Shown: positions 41,905 through 54,500 of the stretch, piece after piece | Layout: each line of letters opens with the position of its first letter | Position numbering within the stretch: the first letter of the stretch is position 1 | DNA from: Gaeumannomyces sp. JS-464 | Taxonomy: Eukaryota > Ascomycota > Sordariomycetes > Magnaporthales > Magnaporthaceae | Length of the DNA: 64,000 bases | Assembly (NCBI GenBank): GCA_002197995.1 | Contig: NGZR01000004.1 | Location: 3,534,001-3,598,000 of the forward strand | Direction: 5' to 3' | The notes under the pieces: generated by a model | Told to the model about the DNA's origin: nothing | The model's input: the letters and a program-made list of their open reading frames with translations, nothing else | Databases searched by the model: none | Position numbers and translations under genes: made by a program

Positions 41905-42940
41905 GGGGCATGAAATCTATATGCCAATGGATACCCTTTTTCGTACCTGTCTTTTTTTTTTTTTTTTTTTTTTTTTTTTCATTAATCCTTTTTAGTTTTC
42001 TTGTTGTTTTCTCGGCTTCTGGCAACCGGACCGGATATCTCTATCATCTCCAGTCTAGACCGAAGCTCTGCAAAGTGGGATGGTAATATGCATTATCATT
42101 CCCGGGTTTAGGTTTGGAGTCAAGCAGGGAGGCAGACATTCTCTCATCTTATGTCTCTTTTTTTTTTCTTTCTTGTTTTCTTTCTCGCTGTCACTCATTC
42201 TCACGCTCCCACCATATTTTTCTACCTCTTCGTTGCTCTTTACAGTCGTCAGGGGCGGCTTTGTCGTTGTATACGGAACCAACACTTGCATGGAGTCGGG
42301 GAAAGGGGACCTCGGTTATAGACTAGGAGAAAGAAGCATACATCTCACTCGACACCAAGAACTATAGAAACTAAGAATAAGATGTAGCAAATTTGTGCAA
42401 TTACTTTGCTTGTGTTTCTTGACTGGCCATTCCGGTTATTTCCAGGTGTAATTCTGTGTCGTTTAGGATCTTGCTTTGTCCAAGTTTAGCATTGATGCAA
42501 GGCTCGGCTGCCTTGATTGGGTGGGCCTGGCGCCAGCTTCCAGGTGCCCCCCACTTCAGACCAAAAGTACGTCAGCATGGGGCGCAGAGAATCGACGTCG
42601 GTTTGGGAAGCTTAGGTTGCCAGAAGCAGCTCGCACTCTTGGCCGCGGACAGACGACATCAGTTGAGCTAATTAAAGAAGCACAAGCTGCGCAAAACACC
42701 GAGCCCACCACCGCCCAGCCGCGCGTTCCAGTGCGTTCCCGACGCAGCCTTCCGCCTACCGAGGTCGTCGCCCGCCGCATCGCATCCCACCAAGCAGAGA
42801 GACAGCCCCTCCAGCCGAAGACCCCTGTCCGTCGTCGCCCAAGAAAGAACCAGCCACCACCACGCCGGTGCCGAATACCTGCCTGCTCACCAAACACACG
42901 GTCCGCATCCCCCTCTCCACGAGGGCGGACCGCGCCCAAG
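41905..42940. other. Intergenic with a T28 run; leader of SNX4
   Basis: T28 lies at 41952-41979. The second half (42700-42940) is open in one frame but rich in Arg and Pro and has no start context. It is the leader of the SNX4 gene. Confidence 0.5.
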
Positions 42941-44561
42941 ATGGCGGGCCTCGACCAAGACAACTTCTCTAACATTTCGTGGCACAGTGACCACCCAGGC
43001 GCCGCCATGGGTGGTGGCCCGGCGAACTCGGCAGGCGGCCACGAACGGCGCCTCGGACTCGGAGGCCGCCGACACGAGGCATGCGCCCCGCGAGCCCGAG
43101 CCCAACTACAACCGCCTCGACGCCCACGGCATCGGCGACGAGACGCTAGAGTGCACCGTCTCGGCCCCGATCAAGGAGAACGACGGCACCAAGGATGCAT
43201 TTGTGTCGTACCTCATAACAACCAATGTTAGTTCCCTTTTTTTTCCTCCGACATATCCGCCGTCTAGACCTACCTAGCCCCCTGATTCTGTTTCTGACCG
43301 GTATGTCCTGCCACGGCCTCCCCTCCTCCCCTAGACAACATTTCCATCGTTCCAAAAGCATCACGTCTCGGTGCGCCGCCGCTTCACCGACTTCGTCTTC
43401 CTCTTCAAGACGCTCTCCAAGGACTACCCCGCCTGCGCCGTGCCGCCGCTGCCGGACAAGCAGCGCATGGAGTACGTGCGCGGCGACCGCTTCGGCGGCG
43501 ACTTCACCGCCCGCCGCGCCCACTCGCTGCGCCGCTTCCTCGCCCGCTGCGCCCTGCACCCGATCCTGCGCCGCAGCGCCATACTGCACACCTTCCTCGA
43601 GAGCCCGGACTGGAACGCCACCATGCGCTCGCGCGCCAGCAGGAGCGTCTCGCTCGGCAGCGGCGGCGACCACTCGGGGCTCGGCCCGGGCTCGCCCGAG
43701 CTCGGCGGTGGCGGCGGCGGCGGCGGGGCGGCCAACAGCATGGCCAACAGCGTCTTTGACAACTTCGCCGACACCTTCATCAACGCCTTCACAAAGGTGC
43801 ACAAGCCGGACCGGCGCTTCATCGAGGTGCGCGAGCGGAGCGACAAGCTGGACGAGGACCTGGCGCACGTCGAGAAGCTGGTGGCGCGCGTGGCGCGGCG
43901 CGAGGTCGACCTCGAGGCCGACCAGCGCGACCTGGCCGAGCAGTTCCAGAAGCTCATCGTGCTCGAGCCGGGCGTCGAGGCTGCCGTGCGCGCCTTTGCC
44001 GCCTCGGTCGAGGACACGGCGTCCGGGCTGAGGACCCTGCGCGAGGCCACGGAGCAGGACTACCTCGGCAGCCTCCGCGACCTGGCCGCCTTCAGCGGGG
44101 CGCTCAAGAACCTGCTCAAGGCCCGCGAGCAGAAGCAGCTCGACTTTGAGCAGCTGACCGAGTACCTCAACAAGAGCAGGGCCGACCGGGACGTCCTGGC
44201 CTCGGGCGGTTACGGCGGGGCCGGGGGAGGGGCCCTGGCCGGGGCGGGCGGCTTCATCCGGAGCAAGATCGAGGACGTGAGGGGCGTGGACCACGAGCAG
44301 TCGCGGCGCGAGCGGCAGCGCAAGCTCGAGATGCGCATCGACGAGCTGACGCTCGAGGTGGAGCGGGCCAAGCGCACGTCCGAGATGTTCGACGAGGAGG
44401 TGGTCAAGGAGGTGGCCGACTTTGAGCGCATCAAGCGCGTCGAGCTCAAGCGCCAGTTCGGCAGCCTCGCCCAGTCGCACACGGACTTTTACGACGCCAC
44501 CGTCGACGTCTGGGAGAGGTACATTAGGGAGATGGAGAAGGAGGGCGCCATTGCCCCATGA
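42941..44561 (+). CDS. SNX4: Sorting nexin Snx4/Atg24, one frameshift in exon 1
   Basis: Exon 1 (42941-43226) starts MAGLDQDNFSNISWHSDH. An extra base near 43030-43045 moves the frame, after which ASDSEAADTRH, LDAHGIGDETLECTVSAPIK and DGTKDAFVSYLITTN continue. The intron 43227-43334 joins TTFPSFQKHHVSVRRRFTDF in exon 2 (43335-44561). RRRFTDF and PPLPDKQRMEYVRGDRF are the PI3P-binding PX-domain elements. The C-terminal half (from NSVFDNFADTFINAFTKVHK to YDATVDVWERYIREMEKEG) is the BAR coiled coil. The corrected length is 503 residues. Snx4 forms heterodimers (Atg20) for endosome-to-Golgi recycling and selective autophagy. All conserved parts are present, so the single indel is likely a sequence error. 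Confidence 0.88.
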
Positions 44562-45742
44562 GTGGCATTTTCGTGGGCTGTTCGATATCATTATTACTAC
44601 TACTGCTACTACTACTACTACTACTACTGCTACGACGACTACTACTACACTATTACTTGTGTGCTTGCTTTTTCTTCGTCTCACTCGCTTCATCTTTATG
44701 CATCCTCTATCTTCGGTTGGGAAAGAGTGTTTTTGCTGGGTTTGGCCGTCTCTGTTTTTCTTGATCCCTCTTCTTCGATACACATATCCCTGCCCCTGGT
44801 TTTCGCTTCGAGGCAGGGCACTTTTTGCTCGTTGGTGTTTGTCGCGGGGTTTTCTGCCTTGTCACAAAAAAAAAAAGACCAGAATTAAGAAGGGAGAGCA
44901 CGTGGGGATTCTTGTCAATAATATTATTGAGTGCCATGCCTTTTGTCCTGTCGGCCCTCCGCTACGGGGTTCGCTGTATTCTGTACGCTTCAGACGCGGC
45001 TAGACGAGACACACACCACATAAACATGTGGAGTGGTAGATAGCACCAGGCTTGCGAGACTTTGTTTCGTCCAAATGAGATCCCGAGCCGTTGCCGCTTC
45101 ATGGTTCATCATCGTCCAGTGACGATACGACGGGGATGACTTCTGCTGCTGGTGTGTCAAAAAGAATGATCTGATTACTCGACATTGCATTGACAGGGAC
45201 CAACACAAGTGTCGCAAGCCCAATCATGTGTTTGTTGTTGTGTTGTCATAAACAACATACCACATAGCCTCCTTGAATAAAATGTTTTTCGAGACGTAAG
45301 CACCAGATACACGGCGAGGCAACGCAAATAGTTTCGTTTATAAACTCGTCAGAGAAACCGAGAAAACACCTTCGTAAATACATAGCAACAAATCCTCCCG
45401 AACGCCCCTGGCGAGAATAAGAAAAAGCCACCTATCCTCTCCCAAGAATGCAGCTATAAGAGATGCAAACATGATGTCGATGCTGTCTAGCGGGATGATG
45501 ATAAGAAAAGAAGTGGGTGCGACCAACCGGTACAAGAAGGGGAGGGTGTACACGTGGATTATATCAGGGCGTTCATGGGCGTTTGCGGGTGAGGGCAATG
45601 GTGATGTTGCGGCAGACAAGCCGTCTCCATGACAGCCGAGCTACGGCAAAGTCCGAATCCCATAGTTCGCTTTTTATATGGTAAATTAGCAAGGAAAACA
45701 CACTCAGCGCGCCTTCTGTCCACCGCGATTGTCCAAGCCCCT
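44562..45742. other. Convergent 3' region of SNX4 and KEX2
   Basis: No gene is supported. It contains an interrupted TAC repeat (separate entry) and an A-run near 44866-44876. Confidence 0.55.
44590..44655. repeat. Interrupted (TAC)n microsatellite
   Basis: About 20 TAC/TGC/GAC triplets in a row, starting 29 bp after the SNX4 stop codon. Confidence 0.85.
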
Positions 45743-48399
45743 TCACCTACGGGCCCTCGAGGCGGCCTTCTCATCGGGCCCCGAGTCGGACTCTGAGCCC
45801 GAGTCCGACTCGTCACCGATCACATGATGGAGCTCATCATCCTCAGCAGCGTCGGCGTTGCGCTTCCCTTTGCCCTGGCTGCTGGCCGGCCCGCTGTCAT
45901 CACGGTCTCGGTACTGCTCCTCAACAAAGTCTTCCTCGTCCTCACTGCCGCCAGCGAAAGCGTCGTACAGCTCTCCGCCACGCGTCTTGCGGCCTTTCTT
46001 GCCCGCTGCGAAGCCCTTCTCACCGCCGTTAAGACCCTCGGCCTCCTGCTCGTCCAGAAGCTCAAACTCGTAGTTATCACGTGGGCTGTTCCGGAGCCGG
46101 CGGCGGCGGGCAATGAAGAGGTAGATGCCCAGGCCGCAGCAGAAGGCAACAATGAGGCCAACCGCGCCGTAGATCCAGGCCTGCGTCCTCGATGACACAC
46201 CGAAGGTGGGCAGGAAGGACGGCAGCCAGGAGCTGCTGCTCTGGGCGGCGGGTGTGTCGGTTGTGCTGGATCCTGGCGCTCCCGTCGGATCGCTGGTGCT
46301 GGGGTGCGTCGAGAACGACTTGCTCTTGACCGGCCGATTAGGCATGGCCTCGGTCGGGACAGCGGGGGCCTTGGTGGGGGGAGCTCCCGGGGGCAGCGTC
46401 GTGGTGTGCGCGGGAAGAGTGGTGGTCTCGGGCTTGTCGTGGTCGGCGTCGTCGTTCTCCTGAGGCATAGGCAGCGGAGTGGCCTTGGAGGCGTCCTTGG
46501 CCTCGCCCCAGAGCTTCATGTGCCAGTCGGTGAAGTTGCCCTCGTGCTCGTTGACCTTGCTATCCTTGATGACGATGGTCCAGGTACCAACTCCAGACTC
46601 ACCCCAGTGGGCAACGCTCATGAAGGTCCAGTCCTTGTAGCCGGCCCTGGTGTTGTCCCTCTCGCGAGTAACCGAGAGGTGGCTAACGACCTTGCTGGGG
46701 CTGATGAGATCGACGCTCAGATCGCCTCGGCGCGTATGCTCCACGTTCGTGGTGATGGTGACATGCTCCAGCCTCTCGAGGTTGGCCTTGTCGAGCATGT
46801 CGGCTGTGACTTCGAACTTGACCGCTAGGCCTTTGTCGCCCTGGGGGATGGCCTTCTTGACGTGGATCCAGGGTGAAAAGTACCAGGCCTGCGGCTTGAC
46901 AAGCTTCCACGTCTTGGCGAGCTCGACAACGCCCCAGCTGTCTACCTTGCCGTAACCATACGTGTGGCTGAACTTCTTGCCGATGGCCGTGTCCTGCCAG
47001 TCGCCAGAGTCCAGGTTGAGGGGAACTGCGCTCATGAGGGCGAGGTACTGCATATCTCTCCAGGTGAGGTCATTCCGGACCTGGAGGACGAGGGCAAAGA
47101 TGCCGGCCGCCAGAGGAGCGGCCGCTGAGGTGCCACCGTGCTGGTTGTAGCACTTGGCTGCGCCAACGTCGGTAGTGTGCTGAAAAGGAGTGGTCAGTCA
47201 GTATTGGCTCGCGGCACTGGGTGGAGGGTCTAAGCCCAAATACAACTTACAATAGCGTCTCCAGAGCCACTCGAGTACGTGACAACCAGGTTGGCGGAGC
47301 ACGCCTCGGAGTAGTACGGGTGCGTGCCCGTCCTGTCAATGGCACCAACAGTGATGCTGTAGATACTGTTGGTGTAGCCGTCAAAGTTGCAGTTGTCACC
47401 AGACATGGCGCCGTTACCACTGGCGAAGACGTAGACGGACCCCTTTCCGTTGCGGCCGTTCTGGATGGCGTTGAGCATGGCGCGGCGAATCAGGATGCCG
47501 GGGCGGTCCATGCTGACGCCATCATCGGGCGGCCCCCAGGAGCACGAGTAGATATGGTTGTTGTGGAAGTCAAAGTTCAGAGCAACAGCCTCATCGGCAT
47601 CGCTAATGAGCTTGCTGAGAATGCGGATGCCGGAGACCTTGGCGTCGTATGCGACACCGACGCCGCACACGTGGTTGCGGACAGCAGCAACCTCACCGGC
47701 GCAACGGGTGCCGTGCTTGTCGTCCGACAGCCTCGGCTTCGGGTCGGGATGCTTGTCGTTGAAGTCGTAGGAGCCCTTGGCATAGTAGTTGTCCTTCAGG
47801 TCGTCGCTGTCCATGTCGAGGCCGTCGTCAACGATGGACACGGTGCTGTTCTTGCCCGTGATGCCCTGCAGCCACACGTCGGTGACGTTCACATCGTGGC
47901 CAACCTGGATGGGGTTGATCAAGTGCCATTGTTCGTGGAAGATGGGGTCGAAGATGCTCAGCGTGTTGGCGACCGATTTTTGCTTGGCGACGGTTTGGGG
48001 GTCGGGGTTGTCGTTGGCTCTTGATGGCTGTGGTCCAAATCTTGGGCCAAGAGGCAGACGCTTCTCCCAGGGCTTGCGCAGGGCCTGCTTCTCAGAGAAG
48101 AGGACACCGTCTAGGACCGAGTCGCCCCGTTTCCTGAGCCGCTGAACCCGTACCTCCCTCTTTACTATATCATGGGGCGTCTTGGTGCCCGAGTAGATGT
48201 GGTGGTCGCTCAGCTCTCCAAGCTGACCCTCGTGGTTCAGGCCGAGCTCCCTGGCGACGGCCTTGGGCGACGTATTAGGGTCGACGTGGAGGACGTAGTA
48301 GTCGTTGGCGTCGTAATTCCGGGGTGCGAGCTTAGCCGGAGTCGAGGCAGAAGCAAGCGCCGCGACGCCCAGAAGGGCGGCGCCGTGGGCGAACTTCAT
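45743..48399 (-). CDS. KEX2: Kexin-type proprotein convertase (Kex2)
   Basis: Two exons, 48399-47251 and 47179-45743, joined in phase 0 (donor GTAAGT, intron 71 bp), give 861 residues. The signal peptide MKFAHGAALLGVAALASAS is followed by a propeptide that should be removed after Lys113-Arg114 (WEKR|LPLG). The catalytic residues are visible: Asp191 (SIVDDGLDMD), His229 (DDKHGTRCAG), oxyanion Asn329 (FASGNGA) and Ser401 (HGGTSAAAP). A P-domain follows (VTITTNVEHTRRGDLSVDLI to GTWTIVIKD), then a Ser/Thr/Pro stalk, one membrane helix (IYGAVGLIVAFCCGLGIYLF) and an acidic cytosolic tail with a possible YEFELL sorting signal. It cleaves after Lys-Arg in secreted precursors in the late Golgi. No lesions. 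Confidence 0.96.
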
Positions 48400-51300
48400 G
48401 GCGAAAAGGGGTTGGTTCGCGACTTGGCCTCGGGCCGCGGATCGCTGTCGGCAGACGGCGGGAAGAACAGAAGAAGAGAAACTGCGTGCCTAGTCGCTCG
48501 ACAGCATAAGAGGGCGATTGGCACTGGCAGATGAGGCAGTCGTAGGTGGAAACAGGGATGCGTGAAAACGCCTTGTCAGGCGTGTCGTGTCCGATCGAGC
48601 CGTCGGCGCTTTGTGGGAGAGAGGAACGCAGGCCAGGACCTGCAGAGCAAGCGATGAATCGAGGGGGACTGCTGACGGGAAGTGGAAGTGGAGAAAACAA
48701 ACCACGGGCCCGAATCGGTTGTGGATAGAGGAACCACAATAAGAAACAAAAAGCAGAAAATAAAAAAAAAATGACAAGCAGGCGTTGGGGTCTAGAAGAG
48801 TTCGAGAGGCCAGAAAGACAAAAGAAGCCGCAATGGGCCGGCGCACGAAAATAGTGCCGGTACCTGTCCGTCGTGCTTAGCGCAGGGACTCTCTGCGTCT
48901 TGTTTCAGCGGTTTGGAAGGCCAGACGGAACGGACACGGAGGCAGTGCCAGGAGGCTCCAGATTCGTGTGCCTGTGGAGAGGTGTCCTTGCCGCCTCGTC
49001 GCGTCCAATCCCTGCCGAGGGCAGCCACGGCTTTGTACCTTGGAAAATAAGCACGAGTCTGACACGCCCGTTTGCACATCAGAAGCAGCGAAAACCAGTA
49101 TTTCTTCGGGAAACTGGCTTTGAGCTACTTGCCACGCCCGCAAAAGCAATTTTCCACAGCTCGTCACCATTTCGCTGCGACCGGATACGCAGCGGATTGA
49201 TGGTTTGGCGTCCTCTGTGTACCTCGACCTTTGGCCTTGGTGCCACTGGGAAGTCTGCCGACTCCCCTGCACGGGCCGCGGGCTCAAGGATGGCTTGGAC
49301 CAGCCTGCGGTGTTCCTGGGAGAGGCGGAGCCCCTTAGTGCGAGCATGGTAATCCGCCTGGCACTGTCTCGAGCGGTCCGAATGTGGTGTGCTCTCACAG
49401 TGCTGTCAGCGTCCACCCCACTTGACAAAGCCGCGAGATGCCAAAAATGGCACAGGTGGTCGCCGCCGTGCGTCAAGCCTACCAAAGCCCTTTTTTCATG
49501 CCTCCTGGGCGCTCCTCCATGGGGAAATATTTTGGATGAGCACCAAGCTGTCGCTGACGAGGTCTGCACGTCAGCCTCCACAGCCTCGCACTTACACACA
49601 GCCTTCAGCGGCAACGGCGATCTTAGCCACGAGATAACGGTAAGAAAGGCAGATAGGCAGATGCATAATGTTAGGTACATGGAGTACCTGGCACGTTGGC
49701 CATGCAGGCAGCAATCCAATCTGATCGCATCTGAACTCTCGATGGAAGACGCAGCGCCCCGTGTGGTCGGACCTTAGCATGTTTACCTACGATTCAGGAC
49801 GCAGTCCCTCATTTTGATGTGCCGTTTCGACGTGGTGTTTACTGTTGCAGATGCTCCACCCGGAGACTCATAAGACCTCTATAGAGTTTTTAAGCTCTGG
49901 TCACCGACGTGGTTTGTTTTCTTGGGTACGGTACGCACACGCGGATCTTGTCATCGCTTGTCCGAGGCCGAGGTTATTCGCAGTGACATTACCTAACAGG
50001 GGAATGCTGTACGTATGTTGTACGTACTGCCAGGCGTCGGGTCCTCCCTCTTTTACCCACCCCCACCATCCTTCTCGAAGCTGGATCCATGCAACCATGT
50101 TGGACGGCCACACTCCACACCCGTCTCTTGGTGACCGGACTATTGCGGAGGGGGAAGCTGAGCGAGGTCCAGAGCCAGCCTCCGAGACGGGAGGAAGCAG
50201 GGGCCGCACGGCAAAAGCCACCACCGCCTCGGACCCGATCAGCACTCCAAATCTCGGGACGGCCTCTCTGTTCTGGTCGAGTGCGTGTCGGCAAGCATGG
50301 GTACGCAACAAGGAACAATGGTGGGCTTCCTGCGGCGGACGTGGCGTGCTGACTGCCGCTGTGGGTGATCTGCCTCGTTGTTCGAGTTTCCGAGTGTTCG
50401 TGTTCGTGCATTTTGTGTTCTGCGTTTGCTGCACGGAAATGGAGCCGAGCCTGGCCTTGGCCCGGGACCACAACCCATCACGGCCCAGCCACCGGATTTC
50501 CCAGATCCAGGATATTCCCCGCCAGTGGCGCTGTCACCGCCGCTGACATCCAAGATCTGTCTGGGAGGTAGGCGCCGCGGCCAATTAAAAGGATACGCGT
50601 TTGGGCGCGTCGAAGGGTACATATTGCAGTATGTGGATTGATCAATCGACCTGCCTGGTATATAAAGACGCTATCGCGAACACGCAGCCGGGCAGCTCCA
50701 TGCTCGTCTCCTGCTCTGGGCCATCGCAAACTCGCCAAACCCATCACAACGGCCTGGTCGGCGGCTGGGCTGACAGCTTCGGGTCGCCAGAGTGGAGGCT
50801 GGTCTGGCCGCGAGGGGAGACGGCGCCAGGCCAAGCTGCGCTGTTCATGTTTGGGACCCAACCGACGTGCATGGTGCTGTCCGACTGGCCGTGACCCCTG
50901 CCTGCCCTGCTCCCCTCCCGCGCACCGCGCTAGGTCGGGCCCCAGGCCCAGAGCCAAGGCCCTCGCGGCGGATCGCTGCGTCAACCTCTCGAATTAATTC
51001 TGGCCTGCTTGCCTTCCCTGTCCTCTGCGAGAGAATCCAAAATCCTTGCCCTTGCCCGTCCGCACCCATGCCCGCTCCCCAGCCTTGTGCTATTCTGCTT
51101 CTCAAATCTCGATTCCATTGTTATCTGTAAAGCAGCAGGGCGACTGCGTCCTGCTGTCCTGCCCTGCATTGGCGTATTATCAAAAGTCGGGTATCATGCA
51201 CGAGACGGGCTCCTCTTGATCTCTATTCGCCCGTCCCACGACACCTCGCACCGCTGCGTCTTGGAACTGCCACTGGCGCCCAGTCCGGTGTCCCCGTCGC

Positions 51301-51580
51301 GCCTAGCTGCAGCTAGCTGCTCTCTTAGCTCCGTTGAGCGGCCTCGACGTGGTGGGCGTGCATGCTGCATCCGCCCCTCCTGCTGGTGCCTTTTGCTTCT
51401 CAGCCCACCCGCCTCCTAGTTTTTTTTTTTCTTCTGCCCTCCGACGGCGCCATTTTTCTTGGTTTTTATTCTTTCAGCTGCTAGCCTGCCCCTACCGCCA
51501 TGGTCGAGAGCCGATGCGCGTGCGTGTGCTAGACTAGATAACGCCCGCGTCGCCTCGAGCCCAGACCGCTGCCGCCCATC
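48400..51580. other. Long divergent intergenic region, 3.2 kb
   Basis: No gene is supported. Frames up to 280 codons exist on both strands at 48.9-49.8 kb, but they overlap one another, have no motif and no coding bias. A TATATAAA element lies at 50659-50666. It contains the KEX2 promoter on the left and the long C/T-rich leader of the PhoD-like gene on the right. Confidence 0.45.
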
Positions 51581-54500
51581 ATGTCGTCCCAGTCGCAACC
51601 GTCCCAGTCGCAGCCGCGCCCAGCTCCCGCGCCATACTGGGGCACCCTACCTGGCCCAAAGCTACCAGGCCAACGGCCAGCAGACCCGCCGCCGTCGCAT
51701 AACCGCAGAGTGTCGGTCGACGGTGCCGCCGCCCTTCCTCCTCACATGGCTGCCGCCGCCAGGCCCGAGCGAGTCTCGGTCCAGACCGCCTTGAGCGCCG
51801 ACGCCCCGACCGAGTCCACCCAGAGCCCCTATGCCGCGCCCACCCGCTCCAGCTTCCAGCCCAGCGGCCTGACCCGCGACCGCCCTCGCTTCCCTTCGCC
51901 CCCGAAACGTACCAGCCTCCAGACGTCGTCGACGGGCGGCGACGCCGCAGCAACCGCCAGCAAGACGACCTCGACGCCGAAGCTGCGCCCGAGCTGTTCC
52001 TCCCAGCCGCCCCGGAGGTGCCAAAAGGGCCACCATCAAGCTACCGCGATCCGCACGTCGTCTCGCCAGCCCCGGGTGCGTCGCCACAGCGGCAGGGCAG
52101 CGTCCATTCGAGGATGGATCCCGAGGAGTTTTTCAGGCAGCATACGGGCCGCACCCCAGAGCCGGGGCGACAGCTCACCCCGCGTAGCGTGGACCCCAAT
52201 GCCGCATACCAGCGGCCCGTCGTCAGGGTCGAAACCAACGGCACGGCTCAACCTGATGCCGCCGCACGCAAAAAGTTCGCAAATGACCGCTCTCCGCTGC
52301 AGAGGCTTGAGCTGACGCTCGACAGCATCACCAAGGAGGAGAAGCGCGCCCGTGTTGCCGCTGCCGAGGAGCGCGCCCGCCGGAGAGCCCTCGGGGCTGC
52401 CGCCGAGGTGAGCCGCGACACGGAACCACTGACGCCCATCGGTTCAGAACGCCAGCGAAGCGTCACCGACCCTGCCGGAGCCCGGGCGAGGCGACAGCAA
52501 CAACCACCGCTACCGCCGCCGCCCCAGCCACAAGAAGCCTCGCCCTGGCACCCAGGCCCATTAACACAGAATCCGCCTGATGAGGGCAAACGCCACAGCA
52601 ATGTACCGACCAAGAAACCCGTCGTGGCGGATCCAACACCTGATGCAAAGACAGCCGGGTCCGCGGGTGTAAACTCGTCGGCCGTCCCGCAGCGCAACCT
52701 GAGCTTCCGCGAGCGAACTACGAAGAGGGCTGACCTAAGCCTGCCGGAGCCTGACGCCTTGTCGCTCGTGGCCGGATCTCAGCAGCCACCAGCGGCACCT
52801 TTGGGCAGGAGTGTTAGCAACAAGTTGCGCAAACCGCCACCGCCAGACATGCGACCTCGAAACGATGCCCCTGCGCCAGCACCAGCACCAGCACCTGCAC
52901 CTGCACCAGTGCCTCCCGAGCCGAGGTATGCTCCTCCAGTGCCTCATGCACGGGACGGGCCGCCGCCAAGGTTTGAGCATGACCCCGCCTTAGATGGCCC
53001 GTCCGTGCGCATCAACGCACCTCCCACGCCTCCCGACAACCTCCCCGTCGCCCCCGGCCCTCCCGCAGACCAAAGAAGCCCGTCGTTCCCGCCTGGTAGC
53101 AGGGTGGCGGCGGTGGGGCCCAGGGGGGCACCTCCGGTCGGGTTGGCCCCGGCAGCCGAAGTGACTAGGGCCCCTGTCCAGCGGAAGAAGGGCCCAGAGG
53201 ATGTCGACTCGCCGTCTTATCCACCACAAGGACAGTATATGTCTCCAGCATCTTCTAGGAGGAGCAATGCCGGCTCAAGGGGCGCCGGTGTGGGTGCTGC
53301 AGCTGGCCCCGCCGCATTGGCCGGCGCCGGAAGTATGTATGCAGCGGATGCCGCGAGGACTGGCTCTGGCCCCGTCAAAAAGCGAGACCAATACGACGAC
53401 GACTACGACGACCATGACGATGACGTAGAGTCTGCGTCCAGTGACGAGGGCCACCACTTCTCCAATCTGATATTTAACACGCGTCAAAGGTTCGCTCCTG
53501 GTCAGGGCTGGTTCAAGCCGACTGAGTACCTGGATGAGTGGGCCAAGGCGACCATCGGCACGCTCTCTGGATCGCTGCTCGACCTGACAGAGACGCCGCA
53601 GGAGCCCTCCACGGACAAGAGCCAGGCCTGGTGGGAGACGCCGCCATCCAAGCGTCGCAGATCAAGCAGCGCGCCGCGGCCACGCAAGGCTGAGGCGTTT
53701 GATGGCGAGTATGACCAGACACGCGCCAACACGCTTCAAGCCGCCTTTGTACCTGGAGTGTGGCCCCCTGCTCCGGTACTGCGGCATTAGGACGGAGCGG
53801 GCGCCCTCTCGGGCAGCAAAGGGTGGCGCCACCCTGCCTGACAGGGAGATATGGCGCGGTAGCGTTATGATTGTTACGCGCGACGACGACTCGTCGTACG
53901 AGATCGCACCGACGCTGCGCTTGTTCGCGCAGCCGATCGAGCTGCTGCCGCCGCCGCCAGCGGAGCTCCCTGGCGGCCAGGTGTTGGCGCCCGAGTATGT
54001 CGACCCGATCACGGGCCACCCCGTGCTGGGTCGCAAGGGCGAGACCCTCTACGTGCGGCCGATCGACCACCTCGAAGAGGCTAAGGACCTCTCGCGGATG
54101 GAGACGGACGAGGGCCTGTTCGAGAAGGTGCGCAGCCCGCCCGATGTCCCGCTGAACCGGGGGTGACGGAGCTGCCGGGCTCGTTCGCCAGCAGGCTGCA
54201 ACGGACGCAGAAGGATGGTGAGAAGCTGGACAAGCACAAGGACGTGCGGGGCTTCCGACTGCACGCGGAGCGCGGGCTCACGTTCTGGCGGTTCAACATC
54301 GAGGTGCAGCTTCTCGACAAGCAGCAGCGCATCGCGTACCGCATCAACCGCGGGCCGTCGACCGGTTTCTGGGTGCCGGCACGTGGCGAGTCCATGAACG
54401 TCATGTTCCACAGCTGCAACGGCTTCAGCCTGAGCGTCACGCCCGACGAGCTCAGCGGGCCCGACCCCATGTGGCGCGACGTGCTCAACACGCACCAGAC

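Noticed and set aside
43146..44783. Minus-strand open frame of 545 codons
   Set aside because: Antisense shadow of SNX4 exon 2 caused by strong G/C third-position bias.
48877..49719. Minus-strand open frame of 280 codons with a hydrophobic start
   Set aside because: The opposite strand is open over the same stretch, there is no motif or coding bias, and the hydrophobic part is not at a well-placed start. Probably chance in G/C-rich DNA.
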